Program-made: the position numbers and the translations under genes | DNA from: Paracandidimonas soli | GTDB lineage: Bacteria > Pseudomonadota > Gammaproteobacteria > Burkholderiales > Burkholderiaceae_B | DNA: 64,000 nucleotides | Assembly (NCBI RefSeq): GCF_004342005.1 | Contig: NZ_SMBX01000005.1 | Location: 213,245-277,244, forward strand | Direction: 5' to 3' | Part shown: one piece after another, positions 20,275-30,027 of the stretch | Numbering within the stretch: position 1 is the stretch's first letter | Layout: every line of letters starts with the position of its first letter | The notes under the pieces: generated by a model | Database searches by the model: none | The model's input: the letters and a program-made list of their open reading frames with translations, nothing else | What the model was told of the DNA's origin: nothing

Positions 20275-22740
20275 ATGCCGAGGCATCGTCTGGCCGCATT
20301 GTTCGAGCCGCAGTCCGTACTTGTCCTGAGCGATATCGATCTTCCCGCCGGCCGGGAGGCGGGTGCGAGATTGCGCGGCAGGCTGGTGCAGGTGCTGCTT
20401 GAGGCGAGTGGCGAGGTGTCGCTGCCGGAGCCGCTTTCGCTGCCCATGCCGGGAGGGCGGTTGGACCTGGCGCTGGTATGCGTGTCGCCGACGCGGCTGC
20501 CGCAGGTATGCGATGCCGTGCGTCCGCTGAGGCCGCGCTGCATGGTGGTGCTGTCGCATCCGGATCAATCGGCCGATCCGATGGAGGATGCCGCCTATTG
20601 CCGCAGCTGGGCGCGATTGCATGACTGCGCGCTGATCGGTCCCAGGTCCTTCGGTGTGCAGCGTCCGTCCCTGGGCCTGAATCTCAGCCATGATACGCCG
20701 CATGCCCTGCCAGGCAAGGTGGCCCTGGTCACGCAGTCCCGCTCCATTGCGGCCGCCGTGATGGATTGGGCCGACGATGTGAAGCTGGGATTTTCCGCTG
20801 TCGTCTGCCTGGGCGACGAGGCCTCCGTCAATGTGGCCGCCGTGCTGGATTACCTGGCCATGGATGCGCGCACGGACAGCATCGCCCTGTACCTGGAGGA
20901 CATCGCCTCGGCGCGGGAGTTCTCCAGCGCGCTGCGGGCCGCCGCCAGCGTGAAGCCTGTCGTCGTGCTGAAGTCCGGCCATGGCCGCGACGAGCCAGGA
21001 GGGCAGCACGACGCGGTATTCGATACGGTGCTGCGCCGCACCGGCGCGGTCCGGGTCCCCTATTTCGTGCAATTGTTTTCGGCGCTGAAGGTGCTGGGGT
21101 ATGCGCATCGCCCCAAGGGGCGGCGCATCGCCGTATTCTCGAACGGCAATGGTCCCGCGCAGCTGGCGCTGGATGTGCTCGGGCCTACCGGCGTGCTGCG
21201 CGCCGGACTTTCACTGGCGACGCGCAAGCAATTGCAGGAAACGCTGGAGCGCGGAGCCGAAACGGCGAATCCCGTGGTGTCGTTCGCACCGCTGCGGCCG
21301 CAGGTCATGGCGCGCGTCATGCAACTGCTGCAGGAAGATGCCGATGTCGACGGCATCCTTGTGCTGCTGTCGCCGGATCCGCTGTCGGACCTGGACGGAG
21401 TCGTGGATGAACTGGCCCGGATTGCGCCACGGGCCGGCAAGCCGCTCATCACCTGCTTCATGGGGGACTCCCAGATGCGCCGCCTGCGCCACGTCATGGA
21501 CAGCGCGGGCGCGCCCTCCTTCCGTACGCCGGAAACGGCGGCCGGCGCATTCGGAACGCTGACGATGCATCATTACAGCCAGATGCTGGCGCAGCAGATA
21601 TTGCCGCCGGAAGCGCTGGGCCGGCCCGCCAGGGTGGACGAGGCCAGGGCTATTGTCCGCGAGGCTCAGCGCCAGCACAGGCAGGCGCTGGGTCCGCGGG
21701 AGTGCAGGCAGGTGCTGGCCTGCTTCGACGTTCCTGTGCAATGGCTGCCTGAGGCGGACTCGCCGGACGGATACGGCGACATGCCGCCCATGTCCATCAG
21801 GGTTAGGCGAGACCCGCTGTTCGGTCCCTACATATGCTTCGGACGCGGCGGCGGAGCCATGTCGGGCGAGGAAGCGCAGTCAGGCATGGAACTGCCTCCG
21901 TTGAATCGTTTCCTGGCGCGGCAGCTTGTGGAGCGCAGCGGCCTGTGGCGCCGCGAGCTGTCCCGGAGCATGACGCCGGCCGCATTCGATATGCTGCAGG
22001 AGACGCTGGAGTGCATTTCCGATCTGGTCTGCGAGCTGCCGACCATCGCGTCGCTGACGCTGGATCCCCTGTACGCCGATGAACGTCATCTGGCGGCCGG
22101 CGGCATCAGGATGGAGCTGAGTTCGACGTCGATGCTGGTGCTGCCGGAAACGACCGGCTACCGGCACCTGGCCATCCACCCTTATCCTCGCCATCTGGTG
22201 CGCGAGAAAACCCTGAAGGACGGCCGGCGCTGGCTGATGCGGCCGATACGTCCCGAAGACGCGGAGCCGCTGCAGGAACTGATGCGCAGCCTGTCAGACA
22301 AGACGCGCTACATGCGTTTCGTCTCCATGCTGCGCGAGCTGACGCCGCACATGCTGTCGCGCTATACGCGCATCGATTACGACCGCGAGCTGGCGCTGGT
22401 GGCGACGGTGAAGGAGCCCAATCCCGCGAATCGTGGCCATCCGCGCGAGCGCATCGTCGGATTCGCGCACTATCTGCGCAATCCCGACGGGCGCGGCGCC
22501 GAGTATGCGCTGGTGATCGGCGACGACTGGCAGCGTTGCGGCATGGGAGCCGAGCTGATGCGGGGCCTGATCGAGGCCGCGCAGGAGCAGGGGCTGACGT
22601 ATATCGACGGCTGGGTGCTGGCCGGCAACAGCCCCATGCTGGGCTTGATGGCGTATCTCGGCTTCAGCAACGACATGGATCCCGACGATCCGGGCATGCG
22701 CCGCGTCTGGCTGGACCTCGGGGAAACCCGCCGCCAGTGA
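20275..22740 (+). CDS. Pat-like protein: acyl-CoA synthetase (NDP-forming)-like domains fused to GNAT acetyltransferase
   Basis: 821 residues. The N-terminal part (about 5-460) resembles CoA-binding and succinyl-CoA-ligase-like domains of NDP-forming acyl-CoA synthetases ([30 protein letters not shown]). A shortened ATP-grasp-like region follows, and the C-terminal GNAT domain starts near residue 650 ([16 protein letters not shown]) with the acetyl-CoA loop [13 protein letters not shown] near residue 748. This is the architecture of the protein lysine acetyltransferase Pat/YfiQ, which acetylates metabolic enzymes such as acetyl-CoA synthetase. It is slightly shorter than typical Pat (about 880-900), and the central domain looks degenerate. 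It is divergent from gltX across a 95-nt gap. Confidence 0.85.
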   Translation: MPRHRLAALFEPQSVLVLSDIDLPAGREAGARLRGRLVQVLLEASGEVSLPEPLSLPMPGGRLDLALVCVSPTRLPQVCDAVRPLRPRCMVVLSHPDQSADPMEDAAYCRSWARLHDCALIGPRSFGVQRPSLGLNLSHDTPHALPGKVALVTQSRSIAAAVMDWADDVKLGFSAVVCLGDEASVNVAAVLDYLAMDARTDSIALYLEDIASAREFSSALRAAASVKPVVVLKSGHGRDEPGGQHDAVFDTVLRRTGAVRVPYFVQLFSALKVLGYAHRPKGRRIAVFSNGNGPAQLALDVLGPTGVLRAGLSLATRKQLQETLERGAETANPVVSFAPLRPQVMARVMQLLQEDADVDGILVLLSPDPLSDLDGVVDELARIAPRAGKPLITCFMGDSQMRRLRHVMDSAGAPSFRTPETAAGAFGTLTMHHYSQMLAQQILPPEALGRPARVDEARAIVREAQRQHRQALGPRECRQVLACFDVPVQWLPEADSPDGYGDMPPMSIRVRRDPLFGPYICFGRGGGAMSGEEAQSGMELPPLNRFLARQLVERSGLWRRELSRSMTPAAFDMLQETLECISDLVCELPTIASLTLDPLYADERHLAAGGIRMELSSTSMLVLPETTGYRHLAIHPYPRHLVREKTLKDGRRWLMRPIRPEDAEPLQELMRSLSDKTRYMRFVSMLRELTPHMLSRYTRIDYDRELALVATVKEPNPANRGHPRERIVGFAHYLRNPDGRGAEYALVIGDDWQRCGMGAELMRGLIEAAQEQGLTYIDGWVLAGNSPMLGLMAYLGFSNDMDPDDPGMRRVWLDLGETRRQ

Positions 22741-22759
22741 GCGGCGCGGGCGGGCAGCC

Positions 22760-22951
22760 CTAGCGGCGGCCCAGCGCGGCTTCGATCTTCTTGTCTGTCT
22801 TGTACTGGCTCAGCGCATAGACGGCCCAGATGGCCGCGGGCACCCAGCCGATCAGCGTGATCTGCAGGATCAGGCAGATGATGCCGGCAATCGGGCGTCC
22901 GATGGTGAAGAACGTCAGCCAGGGAAGGATCAGGGCGATGAGAAGGCGCAT
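22760..22951 (-). CDS. YqaE/Pmp3 family small membrane protein
   Basis: 63 residues, two membrane helices: LLIALILPWLTFFTI and IAGIICLILQITLIGW, separated by a GRP turn, with a charged tail (KTDKKIEAALGRR). The pattern of a second helix followed by W-x-PAAIWA-x-YA is diagnostic of the UPF0057/Pmp3 group, known in eukaryotes as stress-linked proteolipids. Its bacterial role is unclear. Stand-alone gene between the convergent pat-like gene and the esterase. Confidence 0.85.
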   Translation of the reverse strand: MRLLIALILPWLTFFTIGRPIAGIICLILQITLIGWVPAAIWAVYALSQYKTDKKIEAALGRR

Positions 22952-23075
22952 GGGAGAGTGGCTCCGTGAGGCGTATGGGATGATTGCATGCGGTTTTTAC
23001 ACCGGGGGAGCGCCACGAAGCAAGAGGCGCTTCTCCGGTGCGGACCGTTTCGGCGGACGATGGCTCGTCGCCTGT

Positions 23076-23750
23076 TCAGGCCAGCACGTGGCGCAGGAAG
23101 CGGGCGATGTCCACCAGCTCCTCTGGGCATACCGTGTGCGGCATCGGGTAGGTTTTCCACTGGACCTGATAGCCGGCATTTTCAAGCAGGCGGCGCGATG
23201 CCTCGGCGCGGTCGATCGTGACGACCGGGTCGACCGTGCCGTGGGCCAGGAAGATGGGGGTGTCCTGATTGGCGGGGTGGCGCTCGGCCTCCAGCGTGGA
23301 TGCCAGCGGCAGGTAGCCCGAAAGCCCCATCAGGCCGGCCAGCTTTTCCGGATGGCGCAGGCCGGTCTGCAGCGTCATGGCGCAGCCTTGCGAGAACCCG
23401 GCCAGCACGATGTTGCCGGAGGGAATGCCCCGGGCGTTTTCCCGGGCGATCAGGGCCTGCACGTCGCGCTGGGATTGCTGCAGTCCCTGCGTGTCTTCGC
23501 GGCGGATCAACTCGGGGGTGTAGATGTCGTACCAGCCGCGCATGGCCATGCCGCCATTGATAGTGATGGGCCGCACCCTGGCGTTGGGATAGATGAAGCG
23601 CACGGCGGGGCTGTCGTACAGTCCCAGCTCGGTGGCCAGGGGGGCGAAGTCATTGGCGTCCGCGCCCAGGCCGTGCATCCAGATGACGGCGTGCGTGGGA
23701 TTCGGGGCGGTTTCGATCTCGATGCAGTCCAGCAGTGTGTCGGTGCTCAT
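23076..23750 (-). CDS. Carboxylesterase/phospholipase, alpha/beta-hydrolase
   Basis: 224 residues. The serine nucleophile is in [10 protein letters not shown] near residue 118, and the oxyanion side in [12 protein letters not shown] near residue 24. The acid Asp is probably in [10 protein letters not shown] near residue 170, and the catalytic His in MPHTVCPEE near residue 204. This is the standard bacterial carboxylesterase 2 family, which hydrolyses short-chain esters or lysophospholipids. The start overlaps the stop of darP as ATGA, so the two are co-translated. Confidence 0.9.
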   Translation of the reverse strand: MSTDTLLDCIEIETAPNPTHAVIWMHGLGADANDFAPLATELGLYDSPAVRFIYPNARVRPITINGGMAMRGWYDIYTPELIRREDTQGLQQSQRDVQALIARENARGIPSGNIVLAGFSQGCAMTLQTGLRHPEKLAGLMGLSGYLPLASTLEAERHPANQDTPIFLAHGTVDPVVTIDRAEASRRLLENAGYQVQWKTYPMPHTVCPEELVDIARFLRHVLA

Positions 23751-24325
23751 TGTGCTTCCGTTGGTGTTTCGTCGTCCAGCTTGTCCAGTTGCTTGAGCGC
23801 CTGGAACAGGGCGCGGTAATGCTTGCGCTGCGGCTCCTGTCCCTGCAGCAGCGCGGCATTCTTCCTGGCTTCCTGGCGCGCGTTGCGGACCAGACCGTGC
23901 AGCAGCTTGGCGTCGGCCTGGGGATAGTCGTCGATCAGCTGTGTCAGCGCCTGGTCGTCCCGCAGCAGCAGGTCGCGCAGGGCTTCCAGCCTGTGCATGG
24001 CGGCGGCCTCGGCGCGCGAGCCATTCTTCCAGATATCGAGCTGATTGCGGATGGCCTCGGCGGGCGCTTTGCGCATGAGCTTGCCGACATAATGGATCTG
24101 GCGGCGGCGGCCTTCGCGGCTGGTGGTGCGCTGCGCCAGGCGGATGGCGTCGTGGAGTTCATCGCCCAGCGGCAGGCGCTTGAGCTGGTCGGAGGACAGG
24201 TCGACCAGTTGCTTGCCCAGGTCCTGCAGCGCGAGCATTTCGCGCTTTACCTGGGATTTGCTGGGTCGTCCGTAGAAGTCGTCGGGGGAAAATTCGTCCG
24301 GAGAATCGGCAGGAGTGTTTGCCAT
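23747..24325 (-). CDS. darP: DarP/YjgA family ribosome-associated protein
   Basis: 192 residues, highly charged and helical. Family signatures: [20 protein letters not shown] near residue 22, LRRLPL-type [14 protein letters not shown] near residue 46, and [13 protein letters not shown] near residue 72. YjgA/DarP associates with the large ribosomal subunit and aids 50S assembly. The ATG at 24325 is preferred. A GTG one codon earlier is possible. It lies back-to-back with pmbA, a conserved neighbourhood (yjgA-pmbA) in proteobacteria. Confidence 0.93.
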   Translation of the reverse strand: MANTPADSPDEFSPDDFYGRPSKSQVKREMLALQDLGKQLVDLSSDQLKRLPLGDELHDAIRLAQRTTSREGRRRQIHYVGKLMRKAPAEAIRNQLDIWKNGSRAEAAAMHRLEALRDLLLRDDQALTQLIDDYPQADAKLLHGLVRNARQEARKNAALLQGQEPQRKHYRALFQALKQLDKLDDETPTEAQ

Positions 24326-24421
24326 CACTGAATGTGTGAAAAAATAGTGTCCAATTGGCTATGATAACCGGCCGGCATCCCTTTTCGCGCCAATAGGCCA
24401 AAAACCCTTTCAAGAGCAGCA

Positions 24422-25792
24422 ATGAGCACACAGCCCAACACCCATTTGCCCATCCAGGAAAACCAGGCGCGCTTCCAGGAGTTGGCGCAGGACGCCTTGC
24501 GCCATGCCACTTCGCTGGGGGCGTCGGACGCCGTCGTCGACGTGTCCGAGAGCCGGGGCCTGTCGGTTACGGTGCGCAGGCAGGATATCGAGACGGTCGA
24601 GCAGACCCGCGACCGGTCGCTGGATATCACGGTGTTTGCCGGAACTTCGCGAGGTTCGGCTTCGACGTCGGATTTTACGCCCAAGGCGCTGCGCGAAACC
24701 GTGGAGGCGGCCTGGCACATTGCGCGCTATACCGCGCAGGATCCGGCGGCCGGCCTGCCGGACGAGGCCTTGCTGGCCAAGGGCGACATGTCGCCGCTCG
24801 ACCTGCACCATCCCTGGAGCCTTTCCACGGAAGACGCGGCCGCGCTGGCCGTGCGCGCCGAGCGAGCGGCGGGCGTGGTCAGCCCGCTCATCACGAATAC
24901 CGAAGGCGCATCCGTCGATACCTACGAGGGACATTTCGTCCTTGCCAATACGCGCGGTTTCATGGGCGGGTACCCTTACACGCGCCATGGGCTGTCGGTT
25001 TCCCCCATCGCCGCGCATGGCGACCAGATGCAGCGCGACTACTGGTATACGGCGGCGCGGGACTGGCGCTCGCTGGCCTCGCCCGAGGCCGTGGGCCAGT
25101 ATGCGGCGCGCCGCACCCTGTCGCGCTTGTCGGCCAGGCGCATCCCCACCGGTCGCTTTCCCGTGCTGTTCGAGGCGCCGCTGGCGCTGGGGCTGCTGGG
25201 CGGGCTGGTGCAGGCCGTCAGCGGCGGCGCGTTGTACCGCAAGGCCAGCTTCCTGCTGGACTCCCTGGGCAAGCGCGTCATGGCCGACCATCTGGATGTC
25301 CATGAGGATCCGCACGTCGCCGGCGCCATGGGCAGCTCGCCGTTCGACAGCGAGGGCGTGCGCACGCAGGCGCGCGATGTCGTGCAGGGCGGCATATTGC
25401 AGGGATATTTCCTGTCGACCTATACCGCGCGCAAGCTGGGCATGCAGACGACGGGTAACGCGGGCGGGTCGCACAACCTGACGCTCACATCCAGGCTGAC
25501 ACAGCCGCAGGACGATTTTTCCGCCATGCTGCGCAAGATGGGCACGGGCCTGCTGGTAACCGAGCTGATCGGGCAGGGCGTCAACTACGTGACCGGCGGC
25601 TATTCGCGCGGCGCGTTCGGCTATTGGGTGGAGAACGGCGAGATCCAGCATGCCGTCGAGGAAATCACGATCGCCGGCAACCTGGCCGAGATGCTGACCC
25701 AGATCGTCGCCGTGGGATCGGATGTCTGCACGCGCGGTGCGAAGTCCAGCGGCTCCGTCCTGATCGAGCAGATGGCAATCGCCGGCCAATAG
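24422..25792 (+). CDS. pmbA: Metalloprotease PmbA (TldE)
   Basis: 456 residues. PmbA/TldE is the partner subunit of the TldD zinc protease; the pair degrades unfolded peptides and matures some modified peptides. Conserved segments include ESRGLSVTVRRQDIETVEQ near the N-terminus, GLLGGLVQAVSGG near residue 258, and the C-terminal QGVNYVTGGYSRGAFGYWVENGEIQ. As in other PmbA proteins the catalytic metal motif of TldD is absent. No tldD lies in this window, so the partner must be encoded elsewhere. Confidence 0.94.
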   Translation: MSTQPNTHLPIQENQARFQELAQDALRHATSLGASDAVVDVSESRGLSVTVRRQDIETVEQTRDRSLDITVFAGTSRGSASTSDFTPKALRETVEAAWHIARYTAQDPAAGLPDEALLAKGDMSPLDLHHPWSLSTEDAAALAVRAERAAGVVSPLITNTEGASVDTYEGHFVLANTRGFMGGYPYTRHGLSVSPIAAHGDQMQRDYWYTAARDWRSLASPEAVGQYAARRTLSRLSARRIPTGRFPVLFEAPLALGLLGGLVQAVSGGALYRKASFLLDSLGKRVMADHLDVHEDPHVAGAMGSSPFDSEGVRTQARDVVQGGILQGYFLSTYTARKLGMQTTGNAGGSHNLTLTSRLTQPQDDFSAMLRKMGTGLLVTELIGQGVNYVTGGYSRGAFGYWVENGEIQHAVEEITIAGNLAEMLTQIVAVGSDVCTRGAKSSGSVLIEQMAIAGQ

Positions 25793-25805
25793 CCTGGGCG
25801 GATGG

Positions 25806-25833
25806 GTCCCCGGAGCGCTTCGCCGCCGGGGAC
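25806..25833. terminator. Hairpin between convergent pmbA and the CMD-family gene
   Basis: Perfect 8-bp stem GTCCCCGG / CCGGGGAC around a 12-nt loop, 14 nt after the pmbA stop. No T-run follows on either side, so it is a weak or Rho-assisted terminator at best. Confidence 0.4.
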
Positions 25834-25860
25834 GATGCGCGCGAACGCGGCGGTCCGCGC

Positions 25861-26385
25861 TCAGCGCTCGTCGTGCGAATGCACCTGCAGCGCTTCCAGG
25901 AAGCGCGACACCATATTGTAGGTGGCGATAGTCGCCGTGACCTCGACCAGCGGCTTGTCGTCGAAATGGCCGCGCACTTCCTCGAATACGTCGTCCGGCA
26001 CCTGCACGTGGCAGGTCATGGCGTCGGTGTAGGCCAGCACAGCGCGTGTGCGCGCATCGAACAGATCGGACGACTCCCAGTCGGGCAGCGCATCGAGCTG
26101 CGCCTGCGTCACGCCTTCCTTGAGCGCGATGGGAGCATGCTGGTCCGCTTCGTAGGGGGCGTTGTTCAAGATGGCGACACGCATGATGACGAGTTCGCGC
26201 AGGTCGCCGGACAGGCTGCTTTTCTGGCGTATGCCGGTCAGGTGGGCCAGCCATCCCTGGGCGATGTCGGGGCTGTGCAGCAGCATCTGGTAAAGATGCA
26301 GGACGCTGCCGCGTTCTGCGACGATACGGTCCACCAGGGGCTTGGTGTCGGGCCGGGACAGGTCTGCATAGGGAAGGCGTGCCAT
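25861..26385 (-). CDS. Carboxymuconolactone decarboxylase (CMD)-family protein
   Basis: 174 residues. It has the CMD/AhpD-like fold signature: LRELVIMRVAILNNAPYEADQHAPIA near residue 62, where the usual CxxC redox pair is replaced by non-cysteine residues and the E...H positions remain. It is therefore not an AhpD-type peroxidase and more like the gamma-carboxymuconolactone decarboxylase branch of uncharacterised proteins. AAGGAA lies upstream of the ATG. Stand-alone gene, 66 nt from the adenosyltransferase gene and in the same direction. Confidence 0.8.
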   Translation of the reverse strand: MARLPYADLSRPDTKPLVDRIVAERGSVLHLYQMLLHSPDIAQGWLAHLTGIRQKSSLSGDLRELVIMRVAILNNAPYEADQHAPIALKEGVTQAQLDALPDWESSDLFDARTRAVLAYTDAMTCHVQVPDDVFEEVRGHFDDKPLVEVTATIATYNMVSRFLEALQVHSHDER

Positions 26386-26451
26386 GCTGGGTTCCTTTCT
26401 GGATGAGATTGGGCCGGTGCGGATGCAGGGAGATTCGGGCGCCCGTCGTGC

Positions 26452-26991
26452 TCAGCGCTGCCAGAGCGTGTCGGGGTGATCGGCGTACCGGTTCAGACAG
26501 CGGGCCAGCACGAAGCACAGGTCGGACAGCCGGTTCAGATACTGCTGCGAGGCAAGAGCGAAGTCCTCGGCCCGGCGCAGCGACACTACGGTGCGCTCAG
26601 CGCGGCGGCATGTCGTCCTGGCAAGATGGGCCAGGCTCGCGGCGCGCGTCCCTCCCGGCAGGATGAATTCCGCCAGCGTGGGCAGGCCGGCGTTGTAATG
26701 GGTCAGCCGTTCCTCCAGGCGTGCGATGTGCGCCTGAGTCAGCGCGGCGTGTCCGGGAATCGCCAGTTCGGCGCCCATGTCGAACAGGTCGTTCTGCACC
26801 TGCTTCAGCAGGCCGTCGATATCGGCGGGCAGCGGCTCCGTGCGCCACAGGCCGATGACGCTGTTCAGCTCATCGACGTCTCCCAGGGCTGCGATGCGCA
26901 GGTCATCCTTGTCGCGGCGCGAGCCGTCGGCCAGTCCGGTGGAGCCCTGGTCGCCCGTGCGCGTGGTGATGATGGAAAGTCGGGTCGCCAT
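26452..26991 (-). CDS. Cob(I)yrinic acid a,c-diamide adenosyltransferase, PduO type
   Basis: 179 residues. It transfers adenosyl from ATP to cob(I)alamin, making coenzyme B12. Family motifs: the N-terminal TRTGDQGSTGLADGSR ATP loop, GDVDELNSVIGL near residue 37, and the C-terminal RAERTVVSL...YLNRLSDLCFVLAR. The start is close to the divergent CusF-like gene. No other cobalamin gene is nearby, so it probably serves B12-dependent enzymes elsewhere, including salvage of imported cobalamin. Confidence 0.93.
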   Translation of the reverse strand: MATRLSIITTRTGDQGSTGLADGSRRDKDDLRIAALGDVDELNSVIGLWRTEPLPADIDGLLKQVQNDLFDMGAELAIPGHAALTQAHIARLEERLTHYNAGLPTLAEFILPGGTRAASLAHLARTTCRRAERTVVSLRRAEDFALASQQYLNRLSDLCFVLARCLNRYADHPDTLWQR

Positions 26992-27062
26992 CGCATGCCT
27001 TATGGTAGTAAAGTAAAGAGACGGCCATGACGGGCATGGCTGGTTTCACGGGAGTGTAGCGT

Positions 27063-27368
27063 ATGGCAATGAGTCTGGTCAGAAGGATATGTCTGTCTGT
27101 TCTGCTGGCGGCTCCCCTGGCGGCATTCGTGGCCGCGCCGGCCGCGGCGCAGGAGGCCACGGCATCCGGCGAGGTACGCCGCGTCGATGCGCAAGCCGGG
27201 AGGATCACCATCAAGCATGGCGCAATCTCCGATCTGGAGTTGCCGGCCATGACGCTGGTCTATCATGCGCAGCCGCCGCTGCTGCAGGGCTTGAGTCCGG
27301 GCGACAAGATCAAGTTCACGGCCAAGCGCGAGAACGACCGCTACGTGGTGACGAAGATCTCCAAGTAG
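27063..27368 (+). CDS. CusF-like periplasmic copper-binding protein (variant site)
   Basis: 101 residues with a clear signal peptide (cleavage after AAPAAAQ, about residue 30). The mature 70 residues form the small OB-like CusF/CopK-type barrel (GRITIKH, LSPGDKIKFTA). E. coli CusF binds Cu(I) or Ag(I) through His, Trp and two Met. Here the His and the first Met (LPAMTL) are present, but the positions of the Trp and second Met appear to be Leu, so binding may be weaker or different. GGGAG lies 8 nt before the ATG. No CusCBA pump is adjacent. Confidence 0.8.
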   Translation: MAMSLVRRICLSVLLAAPLAAFVAAPAAAQEATASGEVRRVDAQAGRITIKHGAISDLELPAMTLVYHAQPPLLQGLSPGDKIKFTAKRENDRYVVTKISK

Positions 27369-27417
27369 CGCAGCGTCTTGTCTCGCCGCGGGCGCAACGA
27401 TCCGCGCATCGACGCGG

Positions 27418-28392
27418 TCAGTCTTGCCGTTGCCGGATCAGCCGGGGGACCCAGCGTATATAAAGAAGTTCGCTCACCAGTTCCACCAGCGTTTGCATGA
27501 CGATCACGGAGGCGACCAGGGGGCCGGCCTCTGGAATGGCGACGGCCACCGGCAGCACCACCAGCGAGTTGCGTGTCGCGGCGCTGAAGGCGACGGAGCG
27601 CTGTTGCTGCACAGGCAGCGCCAGCATCCTTGCGGCCGCCCATCCCGCCAGCGGCGCCAGCGCCGCATAAATCGCATAGACCAGCACGATCCGCCAGGCG
27701 AACTGTAGCGCCGCGCCTGCCTGGGGCAGGGCGATCGCGATGACGATGAACAGCACCAGCGCCGTCGCCGGAACCGGCAGCAGCGCAAGGCGCTGGAAGG
27801 CGGCGCGGGCAGGCCGGAAGCGCTTCTCGGCCGATTGGGCCAGGAAGGCCGCCAGCAGGGGAAGGGCGACGATCCAGGCGAAGGCGCGCACGACCGGCTC
27901 AGGATCCAGCGCGGCCGCGACGCCGATGCCGAAGACATAATGCAGCAACACGGGCAGCGCCAGCATCTGTGCGATCAGCAGCACGGGAGTGACCGCCAGC
28001 AGCAGGCGCGCATCCGCCTTGCCCAGGTGCGAGAATACGACGACGTAGTCGATGCAGGGCGCGAGCAGCACCAGCGCGATGGCGAAGCGTATGTGCGGAT
28101 CCGCTGGCGCCATGGGCAGCAGCAGCCAGGCCAGCAGCGGGACGAAGACGAAGTTCGCCAGCAGCAGCGCGCACAGGAACCTGCCCTGCCGCAGCGCCTG
28201 GGGCAGTCTGGCCAGCGGTATTTGCAGGAATGTGGCGAACATCATGAGCGCCAGTGCGGGATTCAGGATGGCTTCCATGGATGCCGGCGCGGGCAGCAGC
28301 CACCCCGCGGGCAGGCCCGCCAGCATGCCGGCGAGATAGATCGGAATCTGGCGGCGTTCCAGAAAATTCTGCAGGGATGGGCTGTCGGTCAT
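27418..28392 (-). CDS. ACR3/bile-acid:sodium symporter superfamily permease
   Basis: 324 residues with about ten membrane helices. The helix-4 segment LAPCIDYVVVFSHLGKADA matches the cysteine-containing motif of ACR3 arsenite exporters, and the duplicated late motif AFSAATRNSLVVLPVAVAIP matches the BASS superfamily. Arsenite export is a reasonable guess, but no arsR, arsC or other resistance gene is nearby, so the substrate is open. The start at 28392 (MTDSPSLQNF) is chosen for the normal cytosolic N-terminus; its ribosome site is weak. It is divergent from the cytochrome b561 gene. Confidence 0.8.
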   Translation of the reverse strand: MTDSPSLQNFLERRQIPIYLAGMLAGLPAGWLLPAPASMEAILNPALALMMFATFLQIPLARLPQALRQGRFLCALLLANFVFVPLLAWLLLPMAPADPHIRFAIALVLLAPCIDYVVVFSHLGKADARLLLAVTPVLLIAQMLALPVLLHYVFGIGVAAALDPEPVVRAFAWIVALPLLAAFLAQSAEKRFRPARAAFQRLALLPVPATALVLFIVIAIALPQAGAALQFAWRIVLVYAIYAALAPLAGWAAARMLALPVQQQRSVAFSAATRNSLVVLPVAVAIPEAGPLVASVIVMQTLVELVSELLYIRWVPRLIRQRQD

Positions 28393-28519
28393 GAGGATGG
28401 GGGGATGGCTGGCGATGCGTGGTGGAAGATGCGCGATTTGCCTTGATTTGTCCATGCACAAAGCAACAATGTACTATTCAACTTACTGTAAGCATGGTTA
28501 TATTCTCAAGGAGTGCATA

Positions 28520-29068
28520 GTGACGAGTTCATGGCAAGATGATTCGCAACGTTATGGGCGTATCAGCCGGGTTCTGCACTGGAGCATGGCGGCGCTGCTC
28601 ATATGGCAACTCTCCATCATGATCTACAAGGTGACGCTCGATCTTTCGCCGGCCGACAGCGCCCTTGTCAGGACGCATACACCGATCGGATTCCTGCTGC
28701 TGTTACTGGCCGTGCTGCGCCTGGTCTGGGCATTCGCCAACCGCAACAGTCGTCCAGCCTACGAGCCCTCGGCGCTGGGCACCCTGGCACGCTGGGGGCA
28801 TGGCGCGCTCTATCTGCTGATGATCCTGATCCCCTCGCTGGCGCTGCTGCGCGCATACGGCTCGGGACGAGGATTTGCGCCCTGGGGTATCCGGGTTTTC
28901 GAGCAGACGGGCGAGAAGATCGAATGGATGATGGCGCCGGCCAATGCCGTGCACGGCCTGCTCGGCTGGACATTGCTGGCATTGATCGTCGGCCATGTGG
29001 CGATGGCGCTGGTGCATCACTTCGTCATGCGCGATGGCACCTTGAGCAAGATGGCGGGCAAAGCCTGA
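28520..29068 (+). CDS. Cytochrome b561 family protein
   Basis: 182 residues, four membrane helices, membrane-bound di-haem protein that moves electrons to or from quinone. Candidate haem histidines lie in VLHWSMAALL (helix 1), THTPIGFLLLLL (helix 2), and HGLLGWTLLALIVGHVAMALVHHF (helices 3-4). A GTG start at 28520 is chosen: AAGGAG lies 6 nt before it, whereas the longer ATG frame from 28391 runs back through the divergent promoter. It ends in a GC hairpin shared with the ferritin gene. Confidence 0.87.
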   Translation: MTSSWQDDSQRYGRISRVLHWSMAALLIWQLSIMIYKVTLDLSPADSALVRTHTPIGFLLLLLAVLRLVWAFANRNSRPAYEPSALGTLARWGHGALYLLMILIPSLALLRAYGSGRGFAPWGIRVFEQTGEKIEWMMAPANAVHGLLGWTLLALIVGHVAMALVHHFVMRDGTLSKMAGKA

Positions 29069-29077
29069 TTTCAGACG

Positions 29078-29100
29078 GGTCCCGCCTTCGGGGCGGGACC
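29078..29100. terminator. Hairpin between convergent cytochrome b561 and ferritin genes
   Basis: Perfect 9-bp stem GGTCCCGCC / GGCGGGACC with a TTCGG loop, 10 nt after one stop and 12 nt before the other. No T-run. Probably a shared transcription barrier. Confidence 0.5.
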
Positions 29101-29111
29101 TGCGCCGATGC

Positions 29112-29576
29112 TTACTGCTGGGACTGCAGGTAGTTCTCCAGGCCCACCTTCTCGATCAGGCCTAGCTGCTGTTCCAGCCAGTAGGCGTGGTCTTCCTCGG
29201 TGTCGCGCAATTGCGCCAGGATGATGTCGCGCGTGACGAAATCGCTGGCTTTCTCGGCCAGCTCGATCCCCTTGCGCAAGGCGGCGCGCACTTCGTATTC
29301 CAGTTCGAGATCCTTGCGCAGCATGCCAGGTACGTCTGTGCCCGGCTCGAATGCGTTGGGACGCATGTCGGGGATGCCGTCCAGCATCAGGATGCGGCGC
29401 AGCAGGGCGTCGGCATGCTGGGTTTCTTCTTCCATTTCGTGATTGATGCGCTCGTAGAGCTTCGTGAAGCCCAGGTGCTCATAGAAGCGGGAATGGATGA
29501 AGTATTGGTCTCGCGCCGCCAGTTCGCCGCGCAGCAACTGCTTCAGGTAGTCGATGACGTCAGGATTGCCTTGCAT
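29112..29576 (-). CDS. ftnA: Bacterioferritin-like ferritin, FtnA type (no haem Met)
   Basis: 154-residue iron-storage subunit forming 24-mers. Ferroxidase ligands are present: [14 protein letters not shown] (Glu near 18), EEETQHAD (Glu and His near 51-54), and [11 protein letters not shown] (Glu and His near 127-130). In haem-binding bacterioferritins a Met sits two residues before the HAD of EMKHAD; here that position is Thr (EETQHAD). Pseudomonas aeruginosa FtnA (formerly BfrA) shows the same feature and closely similar motifs. The start at 29576 ([11 protein letters not shown]) is the family's usual N-terminus; the 15-residue longer frame is not conserved. Confidence 0.9.
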   Translation of the reverse strand: MQGNPDVIDYLKQLLRGELAARDQYFIHSRFYEHLGFTKLYERINHEMEEETQHADALLRRILMLDGIPDMRPNAFEPGTDVPGMLRKDLELEYEVRAALRKGIELAEKASDFVTRDIILAQLRDTEEDHAYWLEQQLGLIEKVGLENYLQSQQ

Positions 29577-29736
29577 TTGATTTGCCTGTGAAACTGAGTA
29601 AGTGTAGAAAGTATATGCCATGGACGGGCCCAGTAGCGGAAAAACGGCGGCAAGGAAGGTGACAGCGCGACGGAGGATGGCCTATAGTGTGCGGTCCCGA
29701 GGCAGGCCGGATATCGCCTGCAAGCTGGAGCCATCA

Positions 29737-30027
29737 ATGCCGCAATCCATTGCCCGCTACATCACGAATGAACCCGCCCGCCTCATCCTGCGCCTGTGCA
29801 AGCACTGGGGGCATCGCTTCGAAGTCAGTTTTGACGATAGCCAGGGCGAAGTGTGGTTCGATCCGGTGCGCTGCCGGATGCGGGTCGTGGACGACGGCCT
29901 GGATGTCGTGCTGGAAGGCCCGGACACCGAAGGCGTCAGGCGCATGGCTCCCATCTTCGACAATCACATCCGGCGCATGAACCGCGAGCCGCTTTCCGAG
30001 CCGGCCTGGGAACACAAGGATGATTGA
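29737..30027 (+). CDS. DUF2218 family protein
   Basis: 96 residues. It matches the DUF2218 layout: a start like MPxSxARxxTxEPARxIxxLCKHWxHR, a middle WFDPVRCRMRV and a C-terminal half with DVVLEGPDTEGVRRM. Function unknown. Members are often found near iron-related genes. GGAG lies 6 nt before the ATG at 29737. The TGA is followed directly by hairpin repeat copy B. Confidence 0.82.
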   Translation: MPQSIARYITNEPARLILRLCKHWGHRFEVSFDDSQGEVWFDPVRCRMRVVDDGLDVVLEGPDTEGVRRMAPIFDNHIRRMNREPLSEPAWEHKDD

